Positions 1 through 10,508 of a DNA stretch of 64,000 bases are shown one piece after another (position 1 is the first letter of the stretch; every line of letters begins with the position of its first letter). Source of the stretch: Bettongia penicillata ogilbyi (lineage: Eukaryota; Chordata; Mammalia; Diprotodontia; Potoroidae); assembly GCA_023548195.1 (NCBI GenBank), contig JAJHZJ010000496.1, forward strand, positions 11,739,070-11,803,069. Reading direction: 5' to 3'. A model generated the notes under the pieces. That model was not told the DNA's origin, made no database searches, and saw nothing but the letters and a program-made list of their open reading frames with translations. The translations under genes and the position numbers were made by a program.

Positions 1-330
1 TATTCAGGGCATATTTCAAGTCATTCACAAAACTAGCAAATATTGTCCTAAATTCAAAAAATAAGTAAAGTAGACTCTGGAAACTCTAGGTTAATGTTAA
101 TCCCCAGAAAAATCCTAAAATGGGTTTTTTAACTGATGGACTAAATATAAACTCCTGCTCTTGGGCTAAAAAAAACCATAGTGAACTGAAATCAACTGAA
201 CATAATAGGGGAGACATCACTAGCCATAGTTCTTCTACAAAAAACCTAGTTTTATTTGGATGTAAATTTAATGCAAGTTAACAACATGAAGTAAGATTTT
301 GGGAATAAAGTACAAAACATCAAATGAAGT
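1..330. other. Unassigned AT-rich sequence
   Basis: I see no gene, recognisable repeat or conserved motif here. The composition is AT-rich with short A runs, like the rest of the window outside the HAL1 5' ends. Confidence 0.5.
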
Positions 331-470
331 AACATAGGTTCAAATTCTACCTACGACACTAATTGCATGGCTGTGGACAAGCTATTTAAACCAGCTCAAT
401 TTTCTCCCCTGCAAAATAGGGCCAAATTAAGATATGTAAATCTATGACTTCTGTCATATTGTTAGTTATT
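331..470 (+). repeat. Decayed tRNA-headed SINE / MIR fragment
   Basis: A B-box-like GGTTCAAATTC is followed by the GTGGACAAGCTATTTAA-type core and TTTCTCCCCTGCAAAATAGG, the order expected for a plus-strand MIR/CORE SINE. The head is missing and the sequence is diverged. Confidence 0.55.
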
Positions 471-499
471 AACAAAGTAATCATTTAAATAAATAGAAA

Positions 500-785
500 G
501 TTATTTTTCAGTCATGTCCAATACTTTGTGACCTCATTTGGGGTTTTCTTGGCAAGGATCCTGTAAGGATCCTTCTCTAGCTCTAGCCTCCAGAGCCATC
601 TGAATCCAGTGACTAAATATTCGTCAGGATGACTGGAGATGACTCAGGATGAGGCAATTGGGGTTAAGTGATTTGCCCAGCGTCACACAGCTAGTGAGTG
701 TGAAGTGTCTGAGGTGAGATTTGAACTCAAGTGTTCCTGACTCTTGCACCAGTGCTCTATCCATAGTACCACCTAGCTGCCCCTC
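500..785 (-). repeat. Marsupial tRNA-derived SINE with composite tail
   Basis: Minus strand: the head lies at the right end (CCACCTAGCTGCCCC) with the B-box complement ATTTGAACTCA. The body (GTGACTAAATATTCGTCAGG) belongs to one tail type. The left end (GTCATGTCCAATACTTTGTG to GGGTTTTCTTGGCAAGG) belongs to another, RTE-like tail type. It is either two SINEs joined or a chimera. Confidence 0.75.
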
Positions 786-900
786 CCCTTTATATATACT
801 CTCCCTGAAGGCAGCAATTGTTTTGGCTTTATATTTGTAGCCCCATTGCTTATCATAGCACCTAATACATAGGGAGTGTTTAATAAATGTTTTTTCATCC
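786..900 (+). repeat. L2 3'-end fragment
   Basis: It shows the L2 tail order: CTGAAGGCAGCAATTG, then TTTGTAGCCCCATTGC, then a GTGTTTAATAAATG ending. It directly abuts the SINE to its left. Confidence 0.6.
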
Positions 901-1084
901 TTCATTTATTCGTTCAACATCATAGGACCAAGTACAGAATCCCCAACCAATTTATTAGAGATCTCCTTCCAATGTGATATTGAACAATTTAAAGACTATT
1001 TAGGTTCAGCCCTTCAACCAAGATAACATAGAAAGTGCTTCACAAACCTGAGTTACAAAAGTGCTGACTTATTACTATTAATCA

Positions 1085-1330
1085 GTTCCAAATCCACATC
1101 TTGCTTCCTTTTCCACAAGAGGGCAGAAACAACTTTGTCAAACATTTTGTTAAGATCTAAGTGAACTACAGCTTTGATCTTCTAGCTTCTTAAGTCTATC
1201 AAAAAAGGGAGCAGGTTACTATGACCTGACCTATTCTTGATGTGATAACTACTTTGTCTCCTAGACATTTATTTAACCGTGCCTTTAACAGCGTTCTAGC
1301 TTTGCTCCAAGTGTAATCACTTGGTGGTAT
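1085..1330 (+). repeat. Ancient amniote interspersed repeat, fragment
   Basis: The order ACTTTGTCAAACATTTTGTTAAGATCTAAGTG, the AAAAAAGGGAGCAGGTTACTATGACC segment and TTCTTGATGTGATAAC matches an old repeat I recognise but cannot name. The copy at 57.3-61.3 kb carries an earlier part of what I take to be the same family. The family assignment is from memory. Confidence 0.45.
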
Positions 1331-2589
1331 TGTGGGGCAGGGTTAACTGTATAAGGAGCTGGTGAAGGAAAAATGATTACTGTTGTTCTTAATGGTTCTT
1401 CAGATGTGCATGGAGCTACTTTTTCCCAGTTTTTCCTTTTTTCCTTCCCATCTCTTCTCTACTCACTTCCCTCATTCCACTGAACATGCATGGTACAACA
1501 GCACCCATCCCTTTCGCCAGCCTATGAAAATGTGGTTATACAGTTTCTCTGGAAAATCTCATTTTAACCCAAGGGTCAAAAGTCTTTGGGACTATCTTTG
1601 AAACATTTGAGAAAGTTAATAAGTCAAAAAATTCATTGAGATCTTCTCCCATCTGGCTCAGTCTGTAGTTGATTTTTTTTTTTTTTTGGTACTGCATTTT
1701 TAGATAAAGTGGTGACTTCTCTTTTCATCTTGTCATCAATCCCAGCCATCCATTGGATCACTCCTTTGTAGTCTGATTAGCAAATAAGACAGCACACAGA
1801 TCAAAGCAGGTAAGCTTTATCTTATTTTTGCCTAGAGAAATCTGCCTTTAAAATGTTATTCAAATAAAAAGTAAATAATTTAAAATAACAGAGAAGCTTC
1901 AAGGTAAATCTATCATCTGATGCAAAGGAAAGGAGAAGGAAAAGAGGGTTAAAGTACATCACCTTTCTCAGTCCTCTTGTAGGACTGGGGGAAGGGAGTT
2001 CAATAATAACTCCACACTTTGAATAAGGCAGTGGCTAATGGAGTCCGCAGTGAACAAACATTCTGACTGTAATCTCTTCACTCACATCACAAAATGCCTG
2101 ACGCAGTTCTTTCCCCTCTCACCACCTATGTCTCATCCACTACAGGATCTTGTGATAGCAAATTCAAGGGGGTCTATTCCAACCCATGGAACTTTAACTA
2201 CCATCCTGCCATTTCGTTGCCTCAGGAATAAAGGTTTGAGCTAGAGTCAATTCGTACAAACTCACAAGAACTAATTGCTAAATTTTCTGTGTGAGCATTT
2301 ACATCTCAGAAATCAGCAAACACTAAAAATCAGAGCTTGATGTATTATTTTATTGATTGTCTAGATTTAATAAGCTGATGGAGAAAATGTTAACAATGGA
2401 GATTACACTTAAAAGTATTTCATTAGTACATAGAAAAAGCTGGTTGTTACACATTTACTAGCACACAGCTGAAGAGATGCCATTGATTACAAAATAATCA
2501 AAATCAAGCAATAACCAACCTGTATTTTGCAGATTCTGATGCCTTCCTTTTTTTTTTGAAAACTAGTATAACTTTTGTCTTTCTCTTGC
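1331..2589. other. Unassigned sequence
   Basis: No gene or repeat is recognised. It holds a poly-T run near 1672-1687. The short open frames here have no protein-like composition and no splice context that I can support. Confidence 0.5.
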
Positions 2590-2797
2590 CATAGAGGATC
2601 ATAGGTATAGACCTGGAAGGAACCTTAGAAATTGATCAATCTTACTCTCTCATTTAATTAATGAGAAAACTGGGGCCCAAAGTAATTTACACAGAAGAAA
2701 GGCTCTCCAGATAGGAAGGGACAGAGACAGGATTTGAATCCAGGTTCGCTAACCTCAAATCCAGTGCTCTTCTCACAGTGCCACACTGCCTCCTGTG
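2590..2797 (-). repeat. tRNA-derived SINE with CR1/L3-like tail
   Basis: The tail at the left (AGGATCATAGGTATAGACCTGG) leads to AATGAGAAAACTGGGGCCCA and the B-box complement GATTTGAATCCAGGTT, ending CCACACTGCCTCC. This is the common mammal-type core SINE on the minus strand. Confidence 0.75.
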
Positions 2798-3845
2798 ATA
2801 CCTAGCTCATGCTCCATAATCTTTTCAAGATCGCTGAGAACATCCCAAAAATCACATCTGCTGGTTCTTTCAGGACCCTTTTATACAAGTCATTTCAGAC
2901 TCATAACTTGAGCTCATCAAGGGTTCTGAATATTCATTTACTCTCCCTACTTACCTTGAGTATCAGCTGCCTATTAGCCATTTTTTGTTCGTTTCAGTAC
3001 AAAGATCATTGTTCTTGACAGAGGAAACAAACCAAACAAAAATTGAGCAGTTTTCTTCTCTCGATCATACATTATTGTCATTCCTTCCACAGCTGTCAGT
3101 CCTTCTTTGATCCTCTTCTTCCCCAATACAGCTTTTGTAAACCTTAAAAATCTTTCTGTTGTTTATAGAGTTCTTTGACATTCTGAGCTCATCCTGAGCT
3201 TTAGTACTCCTAACACAATTCTTATAGGACCACTCCATGTTTTTGAATTTTTTTGCTGTTATGTGCCCTAGCTTCCATCTTCTACATGTCTTTTCCTTTT
3301 AAAAATTATCACACATTTACTTTTTCTCCCTCCCATTTTCCCCACCATTGGAGAAAAAAAAGTCTTTTTACATATTTTTTAAAATCTAAATATGGTTGGT
3401 GAGTTCCCTCTGCATCCACACTAGTTCCTTGAGACATCTCTCTCTCTCTTTATGTCTTCATCAGAACATATCTTTCAGAAACTCAACCTTAAGAGCTTCT
3501 CCTCCCTCCTGGGCTGGCTGCTCCAATTAAATCTTAGCCAGTAGTAGCCAAGGACTGCCTTTGCAAGGAGGAGGAATATTCTAATCAAGTAACCAGTGGC
3601 ACAAGTCAGGTTGAGTAGAAGTTGAAACCTGAAGATGTTTGGATCACCTGGTCCACAGTACAGGTGACATGCCATCAACCAGTTCACCGCCTAACTCCCA
3701 TTCCAAACAGCTAACATCAGAGAATGAAGCAAAGATTTAGACTTTCAGTGGTTATCTGCAGATCAATCCTCTTATAAGAACATGTTCAAAGTGGGTTTCC
3801 ATTTTATACACTGTGAATGGCAAGTTTTTTAGTCCCTTAAAAATG
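2798..3845. other. Unassigned sequence
   Basis: I recognise no gene here. The stretch at 3310-3420 is T- and C-rich and loosely resembles the antisense of an L1 3' region, but the match is too weak to call. Confidence 0.45.
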
Positions 3846-4267
3846 CTTTGTGAAACCTGGAAAGATTTACATGAACTGATGCTGAGTGAAGTGAGCAGAA
3901 CCAGAAGAACATCGTACACAGTAACAGCAACACTGTGTGATGATCAACTTTGTTAGACTTAGCTCCTCTCAATAATAGAATCATCTAAGACAATTCCAAA
4001 AGACTCATGATGGAAAATGCTATTCCTATCCAGAGAAAGATTTATAGAGTGTGAATGCAGATCAAAGTATATTATTTTTCCTCTCTTTTTTTCTTTCTCA
4101 TGGCTTTTTCCTTTTGTTCTGATTCTTCTTTTACAACTTGGCTAATGTTTAATATGATTGCACATGTATAACCTATATCAGATTGAGAAGGGAGGAGGGA
4201 GAAAATTTAGAACTCAAAATCTTATAAAAGCAAATGCTGAAAAATAAAAATAAATAAATAAGAAAAT
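3846..4267 (+). mobile_element. L1 3' end (5'-truncated)
   Basis: This is the end of L1 ORF2 plus the 3'UTR. TGAACTGATGCTGAGTGAAG and GAGCAGAACCAGAAGAACAT are followed by ACATGTATAACCTATATCAG, GGGAGGAGGGAGAAAATTTAG and an A-rich tail (AAAATAAAAATAAATAAATA). Similar 3' ends occur at 25.2-25.86 kb and, more diverged, at 43.8-44.3 kb. It is a dead 5'-truncated insertion with no usable reading frame. Confidence 0.85.
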
Positions 4268-4563
4268 ATTTTGCATATCTGTTTGAGGGTTCCATCTTGC
4301 CTTTCCACTTGTTTGAGTTTTGTATATATCTGGGGTGCAGACAGACCATCATTACCTCCTCCGAATGAACTATGCAATCAGTCAGTGTCAACGATGCTGG
4401 CAAAACTGATGGTAAGTACTATAAGTCTTCCTTCATCCACTAGAAAGAAGAAGGTTGAGGCAAGTAAAAGGGAGAGGGTAGGGAGTAATCAGCATGGCAC
4501 GAGCATTAAGCAGATTGCTGAAGGAGAGTTTCTCTTGAAGGTCAAGTTTTGTGAGAATTTATC
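4268..4563. other. Unassigned sequence
   Basis: No repeat or gene is recognised between the L1 tail and the L2 fragment. Confidence 0.5.
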
Positions 4564-4617
4564 TTGTTCTTAGACACCCCCTAGTGGCATTTAAAACCCT
4601 CTACAATCTGGCTTCCA

Positions 4618-4619
4618 TT

Positions 4620-4690
<71 letters not shown>

Positions 4691-4828
4691 CTCTCTCTCT
4701 TTCTTTCTTTCTCTTTCTTTCTTTCTTTCTTTCCTTCTTTCCTTCTTTCTTTCTTTCCTTATTTATTTACTTCTTCCTTGCTTTCTTTTTTCCTTTATTC
4801 CTTCCTTCCTTCTTTTTTCTTTCTTTTT
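4618..4828. repeat. (TTTC)n microsatellite
   Basis: About 210 bases of TTTC units are perfect at the left and degenerate to TTCC and CTCT variants at the right. The tract could be the reverse of a GAAA-type tail of the small inserted element beside it. Confidence 0.97.
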
Positions 4829-4893
4829 AAAATTCCAGCTCATAGCAGTCCCTGACACATAGTAGGTGCTTAATAAACACTTATTGACTTAAT
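4829..4893 (+). repeat. L2/MIR-type tail fragment
   Basis: It contains TCCCTGACACATAGTAGGTGCTTAATAAACAC, which is the shared 3' end of L2 and MIR-type elements on the plus strand. Confidence 0.6.
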
Positions 4894-5150
4894 TTTCTGA
4901 ATTTATTACATACGACTCCCCTTAATTTCATATTTCAGTCATATTGATCTACTAATTATTTCCCAAATTCAACATTCCATCTTCCATCTCCCTCCCTTAG
5001 GTCAGTCGGTCCCCCTTCTCTGGAACACATTTCCTCCTCCCCTCTGCCTCATAGACTCCCTAGCACCATCAAGGCTCATGTGAGGTGCTTTCTCCTTTTT
5101 CTCGCTGACCCTAGAGCTCTCTCTCCTCTTGAATTACAAATTGGTTTATC

Positions 5151-5339
5151 CAGGTTCACATTGTATCAAGCAGGATGATTGAAGTTTCATGGGGGTTGAG
5201 GTTATTTTGCTTCTGTTCTTTAGCCCCAATTCCTGTCACTTTGCCTTGTACATACAAGATGCATGCTTGCAATTGCAATAACCTGGAAATTCCTCACCCA
5301 AAGCAGATTCTAAGCCATCTATCACTTACTAAATTAAAT
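5151..5339. other. Unassigned sequence
   Basis: Nothing recognisable is seen between the L2 body and the MIR relic. Confidence 0.45.
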
Positions 5340-5480
5340 TTAGAGTGTTACTTAGGCTCAGAGAGGTTATGTAGCAAGCCCATGGATGCACAGCTTAATA
5401 AGGATCAGAATGGGATTTGAATCTGCTTCTTACTTATTCCAACTTCAGCACTCTGTCTGTGATAATATTCCACCGACATA
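5340..5480 (-). repeat. MIR-like SINE relic
   Basis: CTCAGAGAGGTTATGTAGCA and GGGATTTGAATCTGCTTC are the minus-strand core and B box of a MIR. The copy is strongly decayed. Confidence 0.6.
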
Positions 5481-5599
5481 GATTTGAGGTTTCAACTCTT
5501 CCGGGTGAAATTTGAGTAATGTATTTATGTTTTAGCTTTTTGTTACACATAACAAGTGCTTAGTGAATAACTAATAACTAATAGGTTGAATTAAATTAT

Positions 5600-5765
5600 T
5601 CACAACATTAAAGAAATGCAGAACAGTGGGAAGCACCCAACTTGAAGTCAAAGAACCTGGACTAAATCCTGCTTCTGACTTCCTGTGTCACTTGTATTTC
5701 CTCAGCTATAAGAAGAGGATGTCCTCTGACCTGACCAGTTTCAGATCTGATCCTACGGTCCCAAT
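5600..5765 (+). repeat. MIR-like SINE relic
   Basis: CTTGAAGTCAAAGAACCTGG, then CTTCTGACTTCCTGTGTCAC and TTTCCTCAGCTATAAGAAG follow the order of a plus-strand MIR. Confidence 0.55.
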
Positions 5766-5865
5766 GCAGGAACAAGGAAGACATCACTGTAGCTTTCAAA
5801 TCCCATAAACTAAAGCATCCTCTACTGTTTAGTTAATAATAACAGATGACTGGAAACCCACTGTG

Positions 5866-6030
5866 ATGGGGTGGAAAAAGCATTCAAGTCATCCTCACTA
5901 AGTACATGACTTTGGGCAAATCATTCAGCCTCTTTCATCTCAGATTCTTCCTCTGAAATGAGGCATGACAATAGTTCCCCTGATTATCCCATGGGGTCAT
6001 TGGGAAGCCCTAAGACAATGAAATATGCCA
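5866..6030 (+). repeat. MIR-like SINE relic
   Basis: CATGACTTTGGGCAAATCAT, TTCCTCTGAAATGAGGCATG and CATGGGGTCATTGGGAAG match the plus-strand MIR body and its L2-like tail. Confidence 0.55.
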
Positions 6031-6974
6031 GCCAAATAAGGTTTATAAATTCAGATGTACCTATTCTCTGTACCAGGGAAGTTCATGAGAAATCCAAAGT
6101 CTTTCTGCAACAATTCCAGATAAGCCCAGTCTTTCTATTGTACCTAGCAAAAAATGTTTGTTTTGTTTTCTTTAAGGGAGAAAAACTAGGGGGAAAATCA
6201 GGAGATATTTTATTCACATTTTTGTAAAATGAATTGAAGCAGCCAGTGTATATAAGGGTATATAATAGTGGCCATAAAGCCTGACCTTTAACTAGAGCAG
6301 TTATCTGCCCCTGGTACCCAAGGGACCCAAGAAACAGCAACCTCTCCATGATAAAAGGAGCTGACAAAAGAAACACAGCGCAGACTCTCAAAGGTGCCAT
6401 TGTCTTGAAGTTCCTTAGTGCTTCTCCTCCACAGTGGGCTGGCCCAGGAATGGATTTTTAAACTTGAGTTGTACTGTTCCCAGACTTTCAACACTACTTT
6501 CTGTACTCCTACCACCTACTGCCCTCCTACAAGCCATAGGCTCTTTCCATTACACCCTGCTGCTTTCCCCGTATTAGAATGAAGAAGTTATTTTTCAAAG
6601 CAAACAGAATTTATAGACAATGATTATTTTTCAAGTCATTATACAAATCTGGAACCCATTAGATACAAGAAATGGGATAAGGGGTATCAGGGAGAGGAAT
6701 AATGTTGGGGGAGAGGCATAAGGTGAACCGGTAGGTCACATGATAAGAATGAGATCTAATGGGAGGCCTGATTGGTATCCACCCAATACTGAGGCATCTA
6801 TAGGAAGGCCCTAGTACATTGAATGGATACCTATGGATGATTTATAGGAAGACATAGACATGAATCACCAGATGGAAAGATGTGAATAAATAGAAATCTG
6901 TATCATTGGAAGAAACATCCAAACTGAGGAAACCATAGATCCATTGAAATATGTCTTTCCAAAGCTACTACAAT
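6031..6974. other. Unassigned sequence 5' of the first HAL1
   Basis: No gene or repeat is recognised. The right edge is the empty-site flank of the HAL1 insertion, with the left target-site copy at 6975-6987. Confidence 0.5.
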
Positions 6975-6987
6975 AAATTCTATTCTC
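6975..6987. repeat. Target-site duplication, left copy
   Basis: AAATTCTATTCTC occurs here and again at 9902-9914, flanking the HAL1 element exactly. It may extend by A residues into the tail. Confidence 0.85.
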
Positions 6988-7421
6988 AGCAGAGGAGCCA
7001 AGATGGCGGAGTAGAAAGACTCATGTATGCTAGCTCCGAATCCACAGCCCATAAATTTCCTGTAAAAAGAACTCCCCACAAATTCTGGAGCAGTGGAACC
7101 CACACAGAAACACACTGGAAGAGATTTCCGTTCCAGAGAGCCCTGGAAAGCCATCCCCAGGGGTCTGTCCACTCCAGACGTGGAGCCCAGCCCTGCATTG
7201 CCCTGGCCGCACGGCCCCAGAGGAGCAAATCCGAGCAGGCTTCAGGGACGGAACCTCCGGCAGCCGCAAAAGTCCCTCCACCCACAGGCGCTCCAGGTCA
7301 GTGAGAGAGACTTCTGGGCTGGCTGAGAGGGGAGTGGGGTGTCTCCGTGGCTGGGGCCCCCTCAGGAGGCAGCGGCAGAGGCAGCGGCTGCGGCCCGGGA
7401 TTCCCTGAGCTGGCAGGAGCT

Positions 7422-7555
7422 CCATTACCGAAGGTCTGAACATAAAGGCCCTGAGGGAAGGGGAGACAGCCCTGCCCCACCCTCTCCATTACTGAAGGTC
7501 TCTGCATAAACCCCCTGAGGGAACTGAGCCTGGGAGGCAGCCCTGCCCCCACCTG
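7422..7555 (+). repeat. Two tandem 5'UTR units of HAL1 copy 1
   Basis: Units beginning CCATTAC(C/T)GAAGGTCT start at 7422 and 7486 (period 64). Each carries ...ATAAA...CCCTGAGGGA and a GCAGCCCTGCCCC-like end. Copy 2 has the same pair at a period of 72. The units may be promoter-type monomers, but that function is inferred. Confidence 0.75.
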
Positions 7556-7714
7556 AGAACCAGAACTTAAGCTCAAATTGAATAGCAGCCGCTCCCGCCC
7601 CTGAAAGCCCTGAGGCTAGGAAGCAGCATTTGAATCTCAGACCCCAAGCACTAGCTGGGCAGATCTAGGCAGGGGTGGACAGGAATCTCAGAATTCAAGT
7701 AACTGGCTGGGAAA

Positions 7715-8653
7715 ATGTCCAGAAAAAGGAAGCAAAATGAAACCATAGAGAGCTACTTTCTTGGGGAAGAGATGTTCCTTCCTCCCATCATTTCTGATAA
7801 AGAAGTACAGTGCTTGCCATCAAGGAAAGACATGGAGGTCGGGGCCTCTCTATCCCAGACATCCCAGGTGGATGTCCGGTGGGCTCAGGCCATGGAAGAG
7901 CTCAAAAAGGATTTTGAAAAGCAAGTTAGACAGGTGGAGGAAAAACTGGGAAGAGAAAGGACAGAGATGCAAGAAAAGCATGAAAAACGGGTCAATACCT
8001 TGCTAAAGGAGACCCAAAAAAATGCTGAAGAAAATAACACCTTGAAAAATAGGCTCACTCAATTGGCAAAAGAGGTTCAAAAAGCCAATGAGGAGAAGAA
8101 TGCTTTCAAAAGCAGAATTAACCAAATGGGAAAAGAGGTTCAAAAGCTCACTGAAGAAAATAGTTCTCTCAAGATTAGAATGGAACAGAAGGAGTCTAAT
8201 GACTTTCTGAGAAACCAAGAAATCACCAAACAAAACCAAAAGAATGAAAAAATGGAAGAGAATGTGAAATATCTCATGGGAAAAACAACTGACCTGGAAA
8301 AGAGATCCAGGAGAGACAATTTAAAAAGTATGGGACTCCCTGAAAGCTATGATCAAAAAAAGAGCCTAGACATCATCTTCCATGAAATTATCAAGGAAAA
8401 CTGCACTGACATTCTAGAACCAGAGGGCAAAATAAGTATTGAAAGAATCCATCAATCACCACCTGAAAGAGATCCAAAAAGAGAAACTCCTAGGAGCATT
8501 GTGGCCAAATTCCAGAATTCCCAGGTCAAGGAGAAAATATTGCAAGCAGTTAGAAAGAAACAATTCCAGTATTGTGGAAACACAATCAGGATAACTCAAG
8601 ATCTAGCAGCTTCTACGTTAAGGGATCGAAGGGTGTGGAATAGGATATTCTAG
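7715..8653 (+). pseudogene. HAL1/L1 ORF1-type protein, cut short by one nonsense codon
   Basis: This is a 312-codon frame for an L1 ORF1-like RNA-binding protein. The start MSRKRKQNETIESYF resembles the N-terminus of the old L1 ORF1 at 24.6 kb. Residues about 55-175 are a long charged coiled coil (repeated EENN-LKNRL, EEKNAFKSR, EENSSLKIRM heptads). The C-terminal half carries the RRDNLK..GLPES segment typical of the ORF1 RRM/CTD region. The frame stops at TAG 8651-8653, where copy 2 has CAG. Beyond it the same frame stays open for 54 codons to TGA 8816-8818, including the expected PRITYP motif. The intact product would be about 367 residues. It is not a host gene. Confidence 0.88.
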
Positions 8654-8818
8654 AAGTCAGAGAAACTAGGACTCAAACCAAGAATCACCTACCCAGAAAA
8701 ACTGAGTATAATATTTCAGGGGAAAATATGGTCTTTCAATGAAACAGAGGACTTTCAAGCATTCTTGATGAAAAGACCAGAGCTGAAAAGAAAATTTGAC
8801 TTTCAAACACAAGAATGA
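8654..8818 (+). pseudogene. Stranded 3' end of ORF1 (copy 1)
   Basis: It continues the ORF1 frame after the TAG. It encodes the C-terminal segment with PRITYP and a final ...KRPELKRKF run, and ends at TGA 8816-8818. It has no lesion of its own. Confidence 0.8.
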
Positions 8819-8950
8819 GAAGAAGCATGAAAAAGGAAACAGCGAAGAGAAGTCTTAAGGGACTTACCAAGGTGAACTGTTTACATTCCTGCATGGAAAG
8901 ACAATATTTGTAACTCTTAAAACTTTTCAGTATCTGGGTAGTTGGTGGGA

Positions 8951-8990
<40 letters not shown>

Positions 8991-9040
8991 ACACACGTAC
9001 ACACTTGCACGCACACACATACACACATGCATGCACATAC
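8951..9040. repeat. (CA)n microsatellite inside HAL1 copy 1
   Basis: A nearly perfect CA run grades into ACACAT/GCATGC variants. HAL1 copy 2 has a shorter, interrupted CA-type tract at the matching place (17200-17265), so the tract was part of the source element and expanded here. Confidence 0.95.
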
Positions 9041-9901
9041 AGAGACAGAGAGCACAGAGTGAATTGAATAGGATGGGACCATATCTTAAAAGAAATTAAG
9101 GTAAATGGTGAGAGAGAAATGTCGTGGGAGGAGAGAGGGTGAAATGGAATGGGGCAAATTATATCTCATTCAAGAGGCAAGCAAGAGACTTTTTAGTGGA
9201 GGGAAAAAGAGGAGAGCTGAGAAAAAAACATGAAGTTTACCCACATCACATTCGACTAAAGGAAGGAATAAAATGCACACTCATTTTGGTATGAAAACCT
9301 ATCTTACAATACAGGAAAGTGGGGGAGAAAGAGATAAGCAGGGTGGGGGGGATGATGGAAGGGAGGGCAATGGGAGGAGGGAGCAATTTGAAGTCAACAC
9401 TCAGGGAGGGACAGGATCAAAAGACAGAATAGAAACAATGGGGGGCAGAATAGGATGGAGGGATATACAGTTAGTCTTACACAACACGACTATTAGTGAA
9501 GTCATTTGCAAAACTATGCAGATAGGGCCTATATTGAATTGCCTGCCTTCCCAAAGGGAATGGGTGGGGAGGGAGGGATGGGGAGAATTTGGAACTCAAA
9601 GTTTTAGGAACAACTGTTGAGTATTGTTGTTGCTACTAGGAAATAAGACATACAGTTAATGGGGAATAGAAAGTCATCTGGCCCTACAGGACAAAAGAGA
9701 AGATGGGAACAAGAGAAGGGAGGGAGGATAGAAGAGAGGGCAGATTGGTGATAGGGAAAATTAGAATGCTTGGTGTATTGGGGTGGGGGGAGGGGATAAA
9801 AGGGGAGAAAATTTGGAACCCAAAATTTTGTGATAATGAATGCAAAAAGTTAAATAAATAAATTTATATTTAAAAAAAGAAAAGAAAAGAAACAGAAAAA
9901 A

Positions 9902-9914
9902 AAATTCTATTCTC
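9902..9914. repeat. Target-site duplication, right copy
   Basis: AAATTCTATTCTC, identical to 6975-6987, directly follows the HAL1 A-rich tail. Confidence 0.85.
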
Positions 9915-9989
9915 TCTAAATGAGACCATATCTCTTTACCCAGGGCATACATATTTAACAAGGACCACAATTCAATTCTAAAAATACAT

Positions 9990-10090
9990 AAAAAGTACCT
10001 TCTATGTTCCACTGTCCTTGACGATGGAGATACAAACATAAAAACAAAATGTTCTCTACTCTCATAGAAATTATTAATTTATTAAGGTGA
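9990..10090 (-). repeat. L2-type tail relic
   Basis: AAAGTACCTTCTATGTTCCACTG and GGAGATACAAACAT are the reverse complement of an L2-type tail. Confidence 0.5.
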
Positions 10091-10134
10091 GTGACCATGT
10101 GCCATTTCTAGCTGATTACTAAGTAAATGAAAAT

Positions 10135-10350
10135 CACTCTGAGGTCCAGAGTTTAAAGCTTGAATAGACCTTGGAAATAAGTTAGTCCTAGCCTCTTATT
10201 TTACCAATGAAGGAATTGAGGCCTAAAGAGAGAAAAAGACTCACCCAAGGTAACAGAAAGAATAAAGAGGAGGGAACTGAAGTCCTAGAAAAAGAAATGA
10301 TTCACCTAAGGTCACACAGACATTAAGGAGACTTAGGTTTTAGAACTAGG
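10135..10350 (-). repeat. SINE/MIR relics (two cores)
   Basis: Two minus-strand cores lie side by side: GGAATTGAGGCCTAAAGAG with CACCCAAGGTAACAGA, then CACCTAAGGTCACACAGAC. This suggests one SINE inserted beside or into another. Confidence 0.6.
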
Positions 10351-10508
10351 TTTCTTGACTCTATACCAGACCAGATATACCAGACCAAAAGTTCTTAAGG
10401 GTGTGTCTGTCTGTGTCTGTATGTATCACATCACTTTGAAAATCTGGTGAAACCTATAAACACACTCTCAGAAAAAAATGGTTTTAATGCATAAAATAGT
10501 AATTGTTG

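Larger units (their letters stand above)
4564..5150 (+). repeat. L2 LINE fragment, interrupted
   Basis: The L2 body reads GGCATTTAAAACCCTCTACA at the left. It resumes at about 4895 with ACATACGACTCCCC and CATTCCATCTTCCATCTCCC, ending near CATCAAGGCTCATGTGAGG. The break is filled by a TTTC microsatellite and an L2-tail-like segment (4830-4890). Confidence 0.65.
6988..9901 (+). mobile_element. HAL1 (half-L1) retrotransposon, copy 1
   Basis: The element starts at a GGAGCCAAGATGGCGG 5' end and ends in an A-rich tail. It has a GC-rich 5'UTR (to 7714), one ORF1-type frame, a CA repeat, a G-rich 3' region and no ORF2. The 13-bp target-site duplication shows a complete, TPRT-like insertion. After ORF1 the sequence resembles the L1 ORF1-ORF2 spacer, and at 9785-9850 it resembles an L1 3' end. 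This fits the known HAL1 class, which depends on L1 ORF2 protein supplied in trans. It is close in sequence to copy 2 at 15.2-18.1 kb. Confidence 0.9.

Noticed and set aside
4551..4862. 103-codon frame of Ser-Phe-Leu repeats
   Set aside because: It is a translation of the TTTC microsatellite.
6083..6515. Overlapping minus-strand frames of 105 and 75 codons
   Set aside because: No domain, splice context or similarity that I recognise. They overlap in different frames and are probably chance.
7715..8653. 312-residue coiled-coil protein as a host gene
   Set aside because: It sits inside an element with a target-site duplication and A-rich tail, has close copies at 16.0 kb and 60.5 kb, and matches L1 ORF1 structure.
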